Origin: Acidimicrobiales bacterium | GTDB taxonomy: Bacteria > Actinomycetota > Acidimicrobiia > Acidimicrobiales > Aldehydirespiratoraceae | Assembly: GCA_021604885.1 (NCBI GenBank) | Contig: BQJV01000242.1 | Coordinates: 1 to 5,592, forward strand | Length of the DNA stretch: 5,592 bases | Reading direction: 5' to 3' | Shown: positions 1 to 5,056 of the stretch, in pieces | Numbering within the stretch: the stretch's first letter is position 1 | Layout: every line of letters begins with the position of its first letter | Program-made: the position numbers and the translations under genes | The notes under the pieces: generated by a model | Databases searched by the model: none | Told to the model about the DNA's origin: nothing | Seen by the model: the letters and a program-made list of their open reading frames with translations, nothing else

Positions 1-376
1 CCGGATCGCCCACGACCCACGACAGATCCATCGCATCGCCGGTACGGACGGTGCGACGACCGGCGCCCTCCATCCGCCCCGCATCCTCGAGCACCTCCCG
101 GAACTCCGTCATCGCGGCGATCGCGTCACCGGGATCGACCGAGGTCAGATAGATCGTGACGTTGACACCCTTGCCGTCCTCGAATCCGCCGTGGACGCCG
201 GAGGCCGGCAACCGGATCTCGTGGAGTTCCGGCGGCGCCACGTAGCGGCATCCGCCGGCGATCTCGGGCATGGCGAGGTTCGGCGGCAGATGTTCGAGGT
301 CGTACCAGCGATTCCAGCTCTCGATGTTGTCGTGGTCGGTGTCCAGCGCCGTGAAGATGATGCCCTTGGCTTCCAT
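1..376 (-). CDS. EthD-like dimeric alpha/beta-barrel protein, 3' end cut by window edge
   Basis: The reading frame starts at ATG 374-376 and is open to the left edge, giving 125 residues with the C-terminus missing. The start is well supported: AGGAGG at 382-387 sits 5 nt upstream. Residues 20-31 (S-W-N-R-W-Y-D-L-E-H-L-P) fit the WYDxEHLP-type signature of small dimeric alpha+beta barrel proteins of the EthD/ferredoxin-like group, followed by G-G-C-R-Y near residues 41-45. A helix-like stretch at about 83-98 (D-A-I-A-A-M-T-E-F-R-E-V-L-E) also suits that fold. Members are often small cytosolic proteins encoded beside oxidoreductases or catabolic enzymes, and many have no known activity. No catalytic function can be read here. 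It lies 9 nt downstream of the phosphatase gene and is probably translated from the same mRNA. The fold assignment rests on motif resemblance only. Confidence 0.72.
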   Translation of the reverse strand, partial: MEAKGIIFTALDTDHDNIESWNRWYDLEHLPPNLAMPEIAGGCRYVAPPELHEIRLPASGVHGGFEDGKGVNVTIYLTSVDPGDAIAAMTEFREVLEDAGRMEGAGRRTVRTGDAMDLSWVVGDP

Positions 377-381
377 GATCG

Positions 382-387
382 CCTCCT
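382..387 (-). promoter_or_regulatory. Shine-Dalgarno sequence overlapping the upstream stop codon
   Basis: On the minus strand AGGAGG begins inside the TAG stop codon of the phosphatase gene (386-388) and ends 5 nt before the ATG of the EthD-like gene. A ribosome terminating on the first gene sits on the ribosome-binding site of the second, which suggests coupled translation and one mRNA. Confidence 0.75.
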
Positions 388-1006
388 ACTTCTCGAAGAG
401 GGGGATGTGGCTGTCCCCCAGGAAGTGCGTCTCGTTGAAGCTTCGCACGGTGATCGCATCGGTGGAGCCGGACGCGAGGACCCGGCTCACGCCCGCGTAG
501 TCGGGCACGAAACGGAGCGTGTCGTCGAGTCCCAGGAACTGGGCGAACCAGACCGACGTCACCATCCCGTGGCAGAACACGGCGACCCGCCGCCCCGGAT
601 TGTCCGCGATGATCCCGCGAAACGCCGAGTGGACGCCCCGCATCCATTCGTGCTTCTCGTCCTCCGCGAGCACGCTCAACGGATCGGTCCAGGCCTCGTC
701 GGTCCCGCCGTCCTTGATCAACTGGCGGGTGATCTCCGCGGGGACGTACGTCGCGTCGTGCCGGTCGTACTCGGCGACGCCGTCGACCACGATCGGTTCG
801 AGGTCGAGTCGTCGGGCCAGCGGCGCCGCGGTCTGGCGGGCGCGGGCCAGCGGACTGGTGACCACGACGTCGATACCCACGGGCGCGAGGTACTCGCCGA
901 CGCGCTCGGCCTGCCGGTGGCCGATGTCGGCCAGGTCGGGGTCGGCCGCGCCCACTGCGTCCTCGATGTGCTCGGGGCGCCCGTGACGCACGATCAGCAA
1001 CTCCAT
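386..1006 (-). CDS. Histidine phosphatase family protein (phosphoglycerate mutase-like)
   Basis: This 206-residue protein belongs to the histidine phosphatase (phosphoglycerate mutase-like) superfamily, whose members transfer or hydrolyse phosphate through a phospho-histidine. Visible residues: the N-terminal R7-H8-G9 motif after a hydrophobic first strand, with H8 the expected nucleophile; the S51-P-L-A-R-A-R-Q-T-A block, with R55 the likely phosphate-binding arginine; E79, a candidate general acid; and the second histidine H146 in F-C-H-G-M. The core is complete and the length is normal for the branch. There is no signal peptide, so it should be cytosolic. The substrate cannot be told; relatives act on sugar phosphates, nucleotides, cofactor precursors or phosphoproteins. 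The start ATG (1004-1006) has GGAGG at 1014-1018 with a 7-nt spacer. It is the first gene of a minus-strand pair with the EthD-like gene, and is divergent from the alcohol dehydrogenase gene. Confidence 0.92.
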   Translation of the reverse strand: MELLIVRHGRPEHIEDAVGAADPDLADIGHRQAERVGEYLAPVGIDVVVTSPLARARQTAAPLARRLDLEPIVVDGVAEYDRHDATYVPAEITRQLIKDGGTDEAWTDPLSVLAEDEKHEWMRGVHSAFRGIIADNPGRRVAVFCHGMVTSVWFAQFLGLDDTLRFVPDYAGVSRVLASGSTDAITVRSFNETHFLGDSHIPLFEK

Positions 1007-1058
1007 CGGGCTCCCTCCGCATTCTCACTACTGCTGGACGCTGCGCGACACTAACGAG
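1007..1058. promoter_or_regulatory. Divergent intergenic region with possible overlapping promoters
   Basis: These 52 bp must hold the promoters of both the phosphatase (minus) and the alcohol dehydrogenase (plus). On the minus strand TAGTGT (1048-1053) fits TANNNT and would leave an untranslated leader of about 35 nt containing the clear GGAGG. On the plus strand the overlapping hexamer GACACT (1047-1052) keeps the A2 and T6 positions of a -10 box and lies 6 nt before the dehydrogenase ATG. That start has no Shine-Dalgarno sequence, so a leaderless transcript is possible. No convincing -35 boxes or operator palindromes are visible. The assignment is inference from spacing. Confidence 0.35.
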
Positions 1059-2147
1059 ATGCAGGGACTCATCCTCGAAGGAACCACCGAAGACAGCGTG
1101 CGACTGTCGGACGACATCACGCTGGCCTCCGCCGACCTGGCCGCGCGTCAGGTGCGCGTCGAGATCAAGGCCGCCGGTGTGTGCGGCTCGGACCTGAGCT
1201 GCGTGCACGGCAAGTACTACATGCCCACGCCGCTGGTTCCCGGCCACGAGGCCGCCGGCGTGGTCACCGAGATCGGCGACGCCGTGACCTACTGCCAGGT
1301 CGGCGATCACGTCATCCTCTCCACCTTCTCGAACTGCGGACACTGCTCCGATTGCGAGGGCGGCGACCCGGGCAACTGTGCGGTCTCGATGGGCAACCTC
1401 ACCCAGCCCTACAGCGAGGGCGACCAGGCGCTCTACAACTTCGCGGGCATCGGCGCGTTCGTGCAGGAGACGATCGTCGGCGAGAACCAGTGCATCCCGA
1501 TCCCGAAGGAGATGCCGCTGACCGCCGCGGCCCTCATCGGCTGCGGCGTGATCACCGGCACCGGCGCCGTGTTCAACCGGGCCAACGTGCAGTTGGGCGA
1601 CACGTGTGTCGTCATCGGTGCCGGGGGCGTCGGCCTCAATGTGATCCAGGCGGCCAAGCTCTGCGGCGCCTCGCAGATCATCGCGGTCGACCGGGCTCCC
1701 GAGAAGGAGGCCTTCGCCACCGACTTCGGCGCGACCGACTTCATCCTCGCGGAGGAGGGCGTCGACGTCGTCAAGGAGGTCACGCAGATGACCGGCCGTG
1801 GCGTCAACCACTCGTTCGAGGTGGTCGGCAGCACCCAACTGCTCGCCGACTGCATCCAGATGACCCGCCCGGGCGGCAACATCTGCGCGGTCGGCGTGCC
1901 CGATCTCACCGCGACGGTCACCTACGGCTTCCAGTCCCTGCACCAGAACAAGAACCTGATGGGCATCCGGGCCGGCGGCGCCCGTCCCCGCAAGGACTTC
2001 CCGATGCTCGCCGACCTCTACATGAAGGGGAAGCTCAAGCTCGACGAGCTGATCTCCAACACCGCCGGCCTCGACGGCCTCCAAGGCGCCTTCGACGCCA
2101 TCAAGACCGGCACCGAGGCCCGCACCATCCTCCTCCCCAACGGCTGA
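1059..2147 (+). CDS. Zinc-dependent alcohol dehydrogenase, NAD-type (MDR superfamily)
   Basis: This is a full-length (362-residue) medium-chain zinc alcohol dehydrogenase, a cytosolic enzyme interconverting alcohols and aldehydes or ketones. Catalytic zinc ligands are C42 (G-V-C-G-S-D), H63-E64 (P-G-H-E-A-A-G) and C162 (G-C-G-V). The structural zinc lobe has C93, C96, C99 and C107. The Rossmann motif G-A-G-G-V-G is at 187-192, and D211 at the end of the next strand predicts NAD(H) over NADP(H). S44 takes the usual proton-relay Ser/Thr position. Counting from C42, the position equivalent to horse-liver ADH His51 is S47, so the relay may differ from the classical one. The fold resembles the class III and NDMA-dependent branches, but the substrate is not determinable. 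The next in-frame Met is residue 55, after the catalytic Cys, so the ATG at 1059 is the only sensible start even though it lacks a Shine-Dalgarno sequence. The stop codon overlaps the palindrome at 2146-2180. Confidence 0.94.
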   Translation: MQGLILEGTTEDSVRLSDDITLASADLAARQVRVEIKAAGVCGSDLSCVHGKYYMPTPLVPGHEAAGVVTEIGDAVTYCQVGDHVILSTFSNCGHCSDCEGGDPGNCAVSMGNLTQPYSEGDQALYNFAGIGAFVQETIVGENQCIPIPKEMPLTAAALIGCGVITGTGAVFNRANVQLGDTCVVIGAGGVGLNVIQAAKLCGASQIIAVDRAPEKEAFATDFGATDFILAEEGVDVVKEVTQMTGRGVNHSFEVVGSTQLLADCIQMTRPGGNICAVGVPDLTATVTYGFQSLHQNKNLMGIRAGGARPRKDFPMLADLYMKGKLKLDELISNTAGLDGLQGAFDAIKTGTEARTILLPNG

Positions 2148-2180
2148 GAAAGTACGGGGGTCAGACCCCAGTACTTTCTC
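2146..2180. repeat. 35-bp near-perfect palindrome, REP-like element or bidirectional terminator
   Basis: Left arm GAGAAAGTACGGGGGTC (2146-2162) and right arm GACCCCAGTACTTTCTC (2164-2180) are inverted copies around A2163, differing at one position (G2156 against A2170). As RNA it would form a 10-bp outer stem, one mismatch, a 4-bp GGGG/CCCC inner stem and a 5-nt loop. It fills the 13-bp gap between convergent genes, includes the GA of the dehydrogenase TGA stop, and encodes the last five residues and the TGA stop of the amidohydrolase. Either strand gives a GC-rich hairpin followed by a short T-rich CTTTCTC inside the outer stem, so bidirectional termination is plausible although no clean U-tract exists. 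The core GGGGTC-N-GACCCC resembles dispersed extragenic palindromes that I recall from other genomes. No second copy is present in this window. Confidence 0.8.
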
Positions 2181-3366
2181 GGGGAAGGACCACGTCCGGG
2201 AGCGGGTGGCGGTAGAGCTTCGCGGCGTTCTCGGAGCAGATCATCCGGAGTTCGTGCGCCGGGAGGTCGACCCATGCGTCGGCGATCACCTGCTGCGTGT
2301 TCGGCCAGGTCGAATCGCCATGGGGGTAGTCGGTCTCGACACAGATGTTCTCGACGCCGATGACGTCACGGGTGCGAATGGTCGACGGATCGTCGATCGT
2401 GCAGAACCAGAAGTTGCGACGGAGCACGTCCGCCGGACGGATGTCCCATCCGAGCCCGTAGCCCGAGCGGTCGACGATGTTGTCGAGCCGGTCGATCAGC
2501 ATCGCGACCCACCCGATCCCACCTTCGCTCATCGCGATCTTCAGGCTCGGGTGGTTCAGCGGGTACTCGGACCACAGCCACTCGGCGCACGCGCCGAGTG
2601 ACAGCTGGCCGAACATCGTGGCGCCGAGCTGGAGCCCCGGCGCACCGGCCGGGATCTCGTGGAGGCCCGACGAGCCGACGTGGAGGGAGATGACCGTGTC
2701 GGTGTCGACGCACGCCTGGATGATCGGATCCCAGAACCCGCGGTCCCACAGATTCGGCAAGCCGATCGCGTGGGGACGCTCGGGCATCGTGACGGAGGTG
2801 AACCCCCGCGCCGCGTTGCGATGGATCTCCGCGGCCGCCAGCTGCGGGTCACCCAGATAGGTGATGCCCCCCGGAATCACCCGGTCGGGGTGGGGCTCGT
2901 ACCACTCGGTGAAGAGCCAGTCGTTCCACGCCCGGACCGCGTCGAGCCCGATCTCGGGATCGGAGGCCCGGGCGAACACCGTGCCGCAGAAGCCGGTCAC
3001 CTGACTCGGGAAGTTGAGCATCGCCCAGATGCCCCCGAGATCCATGTCGCGGATGCGGGCGTCGACGTCGTAGCAACCGGGGCGCATGTGCTCGAAGCGG
3101 AACGGCTCCACGGTCACCGACTCGGGTCGCCGCCCGGCGACCGCGTTCATCCCCATCTGGACGTAGCGCTTGCCGTCGAACTCCCACAGCTGATGGCCCT
3201 GCTCGTTCTCCACGAGTTGCGGCCCACGCGCCCGCAGGCCCGGCTGCATGTAGGTCTCGAAGAGGTGAGGCGGCTCGACGACGTGGTCGTCCACCGAGAT
3301 CACGGTGTACCGCACGTCGGCCGGCTCGGGATCGGGCAGGAAGAGCTGCGGGTCGAGGGTCGTCAT
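2161..3366 (-). CDS. Amidohydrolase family 2 (ACMSD-like TIM-barrel) metal-dependent hydrolase or decarboxylase
   Basis: This 401-residue protein fits the Amidohydrolase-2 family, which uses a (beta/alpha)8 barrel and one divalent metal for hydrolysis or non-oxidative decarboxylation. Visible residues: the N-terminal D26-D-H28 in S-V-D-D-H-V-V-E-P, a variant of the DxH metal motif with E31 where some relatives have another His; H229 in S-L-H-V-G; E281 in M-S-E-G-G-I-G-W; the last-strand D346 in E-T-D-Y-P-H-G-D; and the usual C-terminal S-E-N-A-A-K-L-Y helix (378-385). No signal peptide or membrane segment is seen. Length is normal. The substrate is unknown; actinobacteria often carry many paralogues of this type. 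The ATG at 3364-3366 overlaps the acetyltransferase stop as ATGA, and GGAG at 3375-3378 lies 8 nt upstream. The C-terminal residues E-S-T-G-V and the stop come from the palindrome at 2146-2180, so the tail beyond the conserved helix may be acquired. Confidence 0.9.
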   Translation of the reverse strand: MTTLDPQLFLPDPEPADVRYTVISVDDHVVEPPHLFETYMQPGLRARGPQLVENEQGHQLWEFDGKRYVQMGMNAVAGRRPESVTVEPFRFEHMRPGCYDVDARIRDMDLGGIWAMLNFPSQVTGFCGTVFARASDPEIGLDAVRAWNDWLFTEWYEPHPDRVIPGGITYLGDPQLAAAEIHRNAARGFTSVTMPERPHAIGLPNLWDRGFWDPIIQACVDTDTVISLHVGSSGLHEIPAGAPGLQLGATMFGQLSLGACAEWLWSEYPLNHPSLKIAMSEGGIGWVAMLIDRLDNIVDRSGYGLGWDIRPADVLRRNFWFCTIDDPSTIRTRDVIGVENICVETDYPHGDSTWPNTQQVIADAWVDLPAHELRMICSENAAKLYRHPLPDVVLPRESTGV

Positions 3367-3881
3367 CGGTCGATCTCCACGTCAGGTTCCAGTCGATAGC
3401 GCAGGTGCGGAGCGGGCCGGGCCCCGAGTTGTTCGTCCTTGCGGCCGCCATCGGGGCGCCAGCCGTGGCGCTCGTAGAAGGTGGTGGCACGGTCGTTGCC
3501 CTCGAGCACCCACAGCACGAGCGGGCGCGGGGCATCCGCGCGCAGCTCGGCCGTCGCCGCTCGTAGGAGCGCCGACCCGGCGCCCGTGCCCCAGGACTCC
3601 GGGTCGACATAGATCGAGAAGATCTCTCCGCAGCCGTCCGTCGGGGAGTCGGTCGTGCCGACCACGAAGCCGACGATCTCCCCGTCCACGACCGCGACCA
3701 GACGCGCGCCCTGGCTCGGTTGCGCGAGCCACACGTCGCGCCATTCGACGGTGCGCTGCTCGACGGTGAGACCGGCGAGGAACTCGGGATCGACCAGACC
3801 CGCGTACCCGCGCTGCCAGGCACGCACGTGCACCCGGGCGATCCCGGACGCATCCGCCGTCGTGATCTCCCGGATCTCCAT
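3363..3881 (-). CDS. GNAT family N-acetyltransferase
   Basis: This 172-residue protein has the layout of a single-domain GCN5-related N-acetyltransferase, which moves an acetyl group from acetyl-CoA to an amine. It starts with M-E-I-R-E-I-T-T-A-D, has an early helix with V-R-A-W-Q-R-G-Y (19-26), a central strand pair V-A-V-V-D-G-E-I-V-G-F-V-V-G (62-75), and the CoA-binding motif A strand and turn I-Y-V-D-P-E-S-W-G-T-G-A-G-S-A-L-L (90-106). Later come W-V-L-E-G-N-D-R-A (124-132) and F-Y-E-R-H-G-W (135-141), typical of motif B. The acceptor is unknown. ATG 3879-3881 is the only Met at the family's normal N-terminus. It lacks a Shine-Dalgarno sequence but has TACGGT 6 nt upstream, which points to a leaderless mRNA. 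Its TGA overlaps the amidohydrolase ATG by 4 nt, so the two are probably translationally coupled. A functional link between them is not shown. Confidence 0.9.
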   Translation of the reverse strand: MEIREITTADASGIARVHVRAWQRGYAGLVDPEFLAGLTVEQRTVEWRDVWLAQPSQGARLVAVVDGEIVGFVVGTTDSPTDGCGEIFSIYVDPESWGTGAGSALLRAATAELRADAPRPLVLWVLEGNDRATTFYERHGWRPDGGRKDEQLGARPAPHLRYRLEPDVEIDR

Positions 3882-3887
3882 GGCCAG

Positions 3888-3893
3888 ACCGTA
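3888..3893 (-). promoter_or_regulatory. -10 box of a leaderless promoter for the acetyltransferase-amidohydrolase pair
   Basis: TACGGT on the minus strand matches the actinobacterial TANNNT -10 pattern and ends 6 nt before the acetyltransferase ATG, so transcription would begin at or next to the start codon. No Shine-Dalgarno sequence lies between. No good -35 box is seen; the expected spot falls in the -10 region and leader of the opposing gene. Confidence 0.55.
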
Positions 3894-3908
3894 GCGAGGA
3901 CGACGGGC

Positions 3909-3914
3909 TAGCGT
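3909..3914 (+). promoter_or_regulatory. -10 box of a leaderless promoter for the SDR gene
   Basis: TAGCGT matches TANNNT and ends 7 nt before the ATG at 3922. The intervening CCCGCCC has no Shine-Dalgarno character, so a leaderless transcript is likely. The -35 position would fall near 3885-3891, over the opposing -10 box, and shows no TTGACA-like match. Confidence 0.55.
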
Positions 3915-3921
3915 CCCGCCC

Positions 3922-5022
3922 ATGAAGGTGCTCGTCATGGGGGGAACGAACTTCAACGGACTGGCGCTCGTGCACGAGCTCGTACGCCAGGGCCACGACG
4001 TCAGCGTGCTGAATCGCGGCCGCAGCGAGGCCGCGATCCCCGAGTCCGTCACCCGGCTCATCGGCGACCGCAGTGAGCCCGACACGATCCGCGCCGCGCT
4101 CGCCGGCACCGAATGGGACGTGATCCAGGACGTGACCGCGTACCACCCGGAGGACGTCGAGCTCATGATCGAGCTCTTCCGCGACCGGGTCGGTCACTAC
4201 ATCTTCGCGAGCTCGACGGTGACCTACGCGGCCAGCGGATTGCTGCCGATCACCGAGGATCATCCCGACGATCGCACCGACGCGCAGAACGAGTACGGCC
4301 TCCACAAGCTCCTCTGCGAGGACGTGCTCTGGAAGGCTCACGCCGAGCACGGCTTCCCCGCCACGAGCGTCCCGTTCTCGATGGTCTTCGGACCCCACAA
4401 CATGATCTCGGCACGCGAGCAGGCCATGTTCCGGCGGGTCGTCGACGGACGACCGATCATCGTGCCGGGTGACGGCGAGACGCTGCTGCAGGTCGGCCAC
4501 GTCGACGATCAGGCCAAGGCACTCGAGCAGATGATGGGCAACTCGGCCACCCTCGGCCGGCGTTACAACCTCACCGGATCCGAGTTCGTCACCCGCAACC
4601 ACTATGTGGCGACGATTGCGGCGGCGGCCGGGGCCGTGGATCCCGACGTGCGCCACGTCCCCCACGAGACGATGGACGCCCTGTGGACCGGCGACGTCCT
4701 CGTCGACATCGGCGAGACCGGAAGCATGTTGCAGACCCGGTCGACCTCCGAGGGCCGGGCGAACCCGCGCCGGTCCGCGGGGGCCCAGCGATTCCAACTC
4801 GCCCAACTCGTCCAGCACCTCGCCCCGAACATCCACCACTGGAACGCGTCGACCGTGTTCTCGATCGACCGCCTCCGAACGGATGTCGGCTGGGCGCCGG
4901 AGCACACCTTCGCCTCGATGGTGGAGGACACGTTTGCGTGGTGGCGCGGCACCGACCTCGCGGCGCAGCCGAAGGACTGGACCTTCGAGGACAACCTCCT
5001 GGGGGCCATCGAACGGTCGTGA
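3922..5022 (+). CDS. NAD(P)-dependent epimerase/dehydratase, extended or atypical SDR family
   Basis: This 366-residue protein has the N-terminal Rossmann fold of nucleotide-sugar epimerase/dehydratase-like SDRs. The dinucleotide motif G7-G-T-N-F-N-G13 follows the first strand K-V-L-V-M, and V-L-N-R-G-R-S (29-35) ends the second, a form close to CSP41-like atypical SDRs. D70-V-T-A-Y lies at the fourth strand, S97-S-T at the catalytic serine region, and Y125-G-L-H-K129 is the YxxxK pair. V-F-G-P-H-N (155-160) and V-G-H-V-D-D (191-196) are typical substrate-domain landmarks. The protein is therefore probably catalytically competent and cytosolic; the substrate is unknown. Residues about 257-288 (G-D-V-L-V-D to R-R-S-A-G-A) look like an extra loop before the R-F-Q-L-A-Q-L-V block, judged from memory of the family. 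Codon use there stays GC3-rich and in frame. The start has a TANNNT box 7 nt upstream and no Shine-Dalgarno sequence. Confidence 0.9.
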   Translation: MKVLVMGGTNFNGLALVHELVRQGHDVSVLNRGRSEAAIPESVTRLIGDRSEPDTIRAALAGTEWDVIQDVTAYHPEDVELMIELFRDRVGHYIFASSTVTYAASGLLPITEDHPDDRTDAQNEYGLHKLLCEDVLWKAHAEHGFPATSVPFSMVFGPHNMISAREQAMFRRVVDGRPIIVPGDGETLLQVGHVDDQAKALEQMMGNSATLGRRYNLTGSEFVTRNHYVATIAAAAGAVDPDVRHVPHETMDALWTGDVLVDIGETGSMLQTRSTSEGRANPRRSAGAQRFQLAQLVQHLAPNIHHWNASTVFSIDRLRTDVGWAPEHTFASMVEDTFAWWRGTDLAAQPKDWTFEDNLLGAIERS

Positions 5023-5026
5023 GCCA

Positions 5027-5056
5027 GCGACCGATCAGCGCTGCCCCGACGGTCGC
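5027..5056. terminator. Possible hairpin at the convergent junction
   Basis: GCGACCG (5027-5033) and CGGTCGC (5050-5056) form a 7-bp inverted repeat with a 16-nt loop that contains the small palindrome AGCGCT. A competing stem CCGAC/GTCGG (5046-5050 and 5059-5063) also exists. The element spans the 12-bp gap between the convergent SDR and allophanate hydrolase genes and runs into the latter's last codons. No T-tract follows on either strand, and short inverted repeats arise easily at this GC content. Confidence 0.3.

Noticed and set aside
126..2084. A 652-residue minus-strand open frame
   Set aside because: It runs antisense through the whole dehydrogenase gene and in another frame through the phosphatase and EthD-like genes, all of which have clear family motifs. 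Its protein is biased to Arg, Gly, Ala and Asp with no domain, as expected of GC-rich shadow frames.
2659..3399. A 246-residue plus-strand open frame
   Set aside because: It is antisense to the amidohydrolase gene, rich in His, Arg and Val, with no recognisable domain.
3882..4166. An N-terminal extension of the acetyltransferase to an ATG at 4166
   Set aside because: It would overlap the divergent SDR gene by about 245 nt. The extra residues have no GNAT character, whereas the ATG at 3881 begins a typical GNAT N-terminus.
4764..4781. Inverted repeat CCCGCG/CGCGGG inside the SDR gene, as a terminator or attachment site
   Set aside because: A 6-bp all-GC stem within a coding frame is expected by chance at this composition; it is kept only as a note on the possible insertion.
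3382..4905. A 507-residue minus-strand open frame
   Set aside because: It is antisense to the SDR gene and out of frame with the acetyltransferase gene, low in complexity and without motifs.
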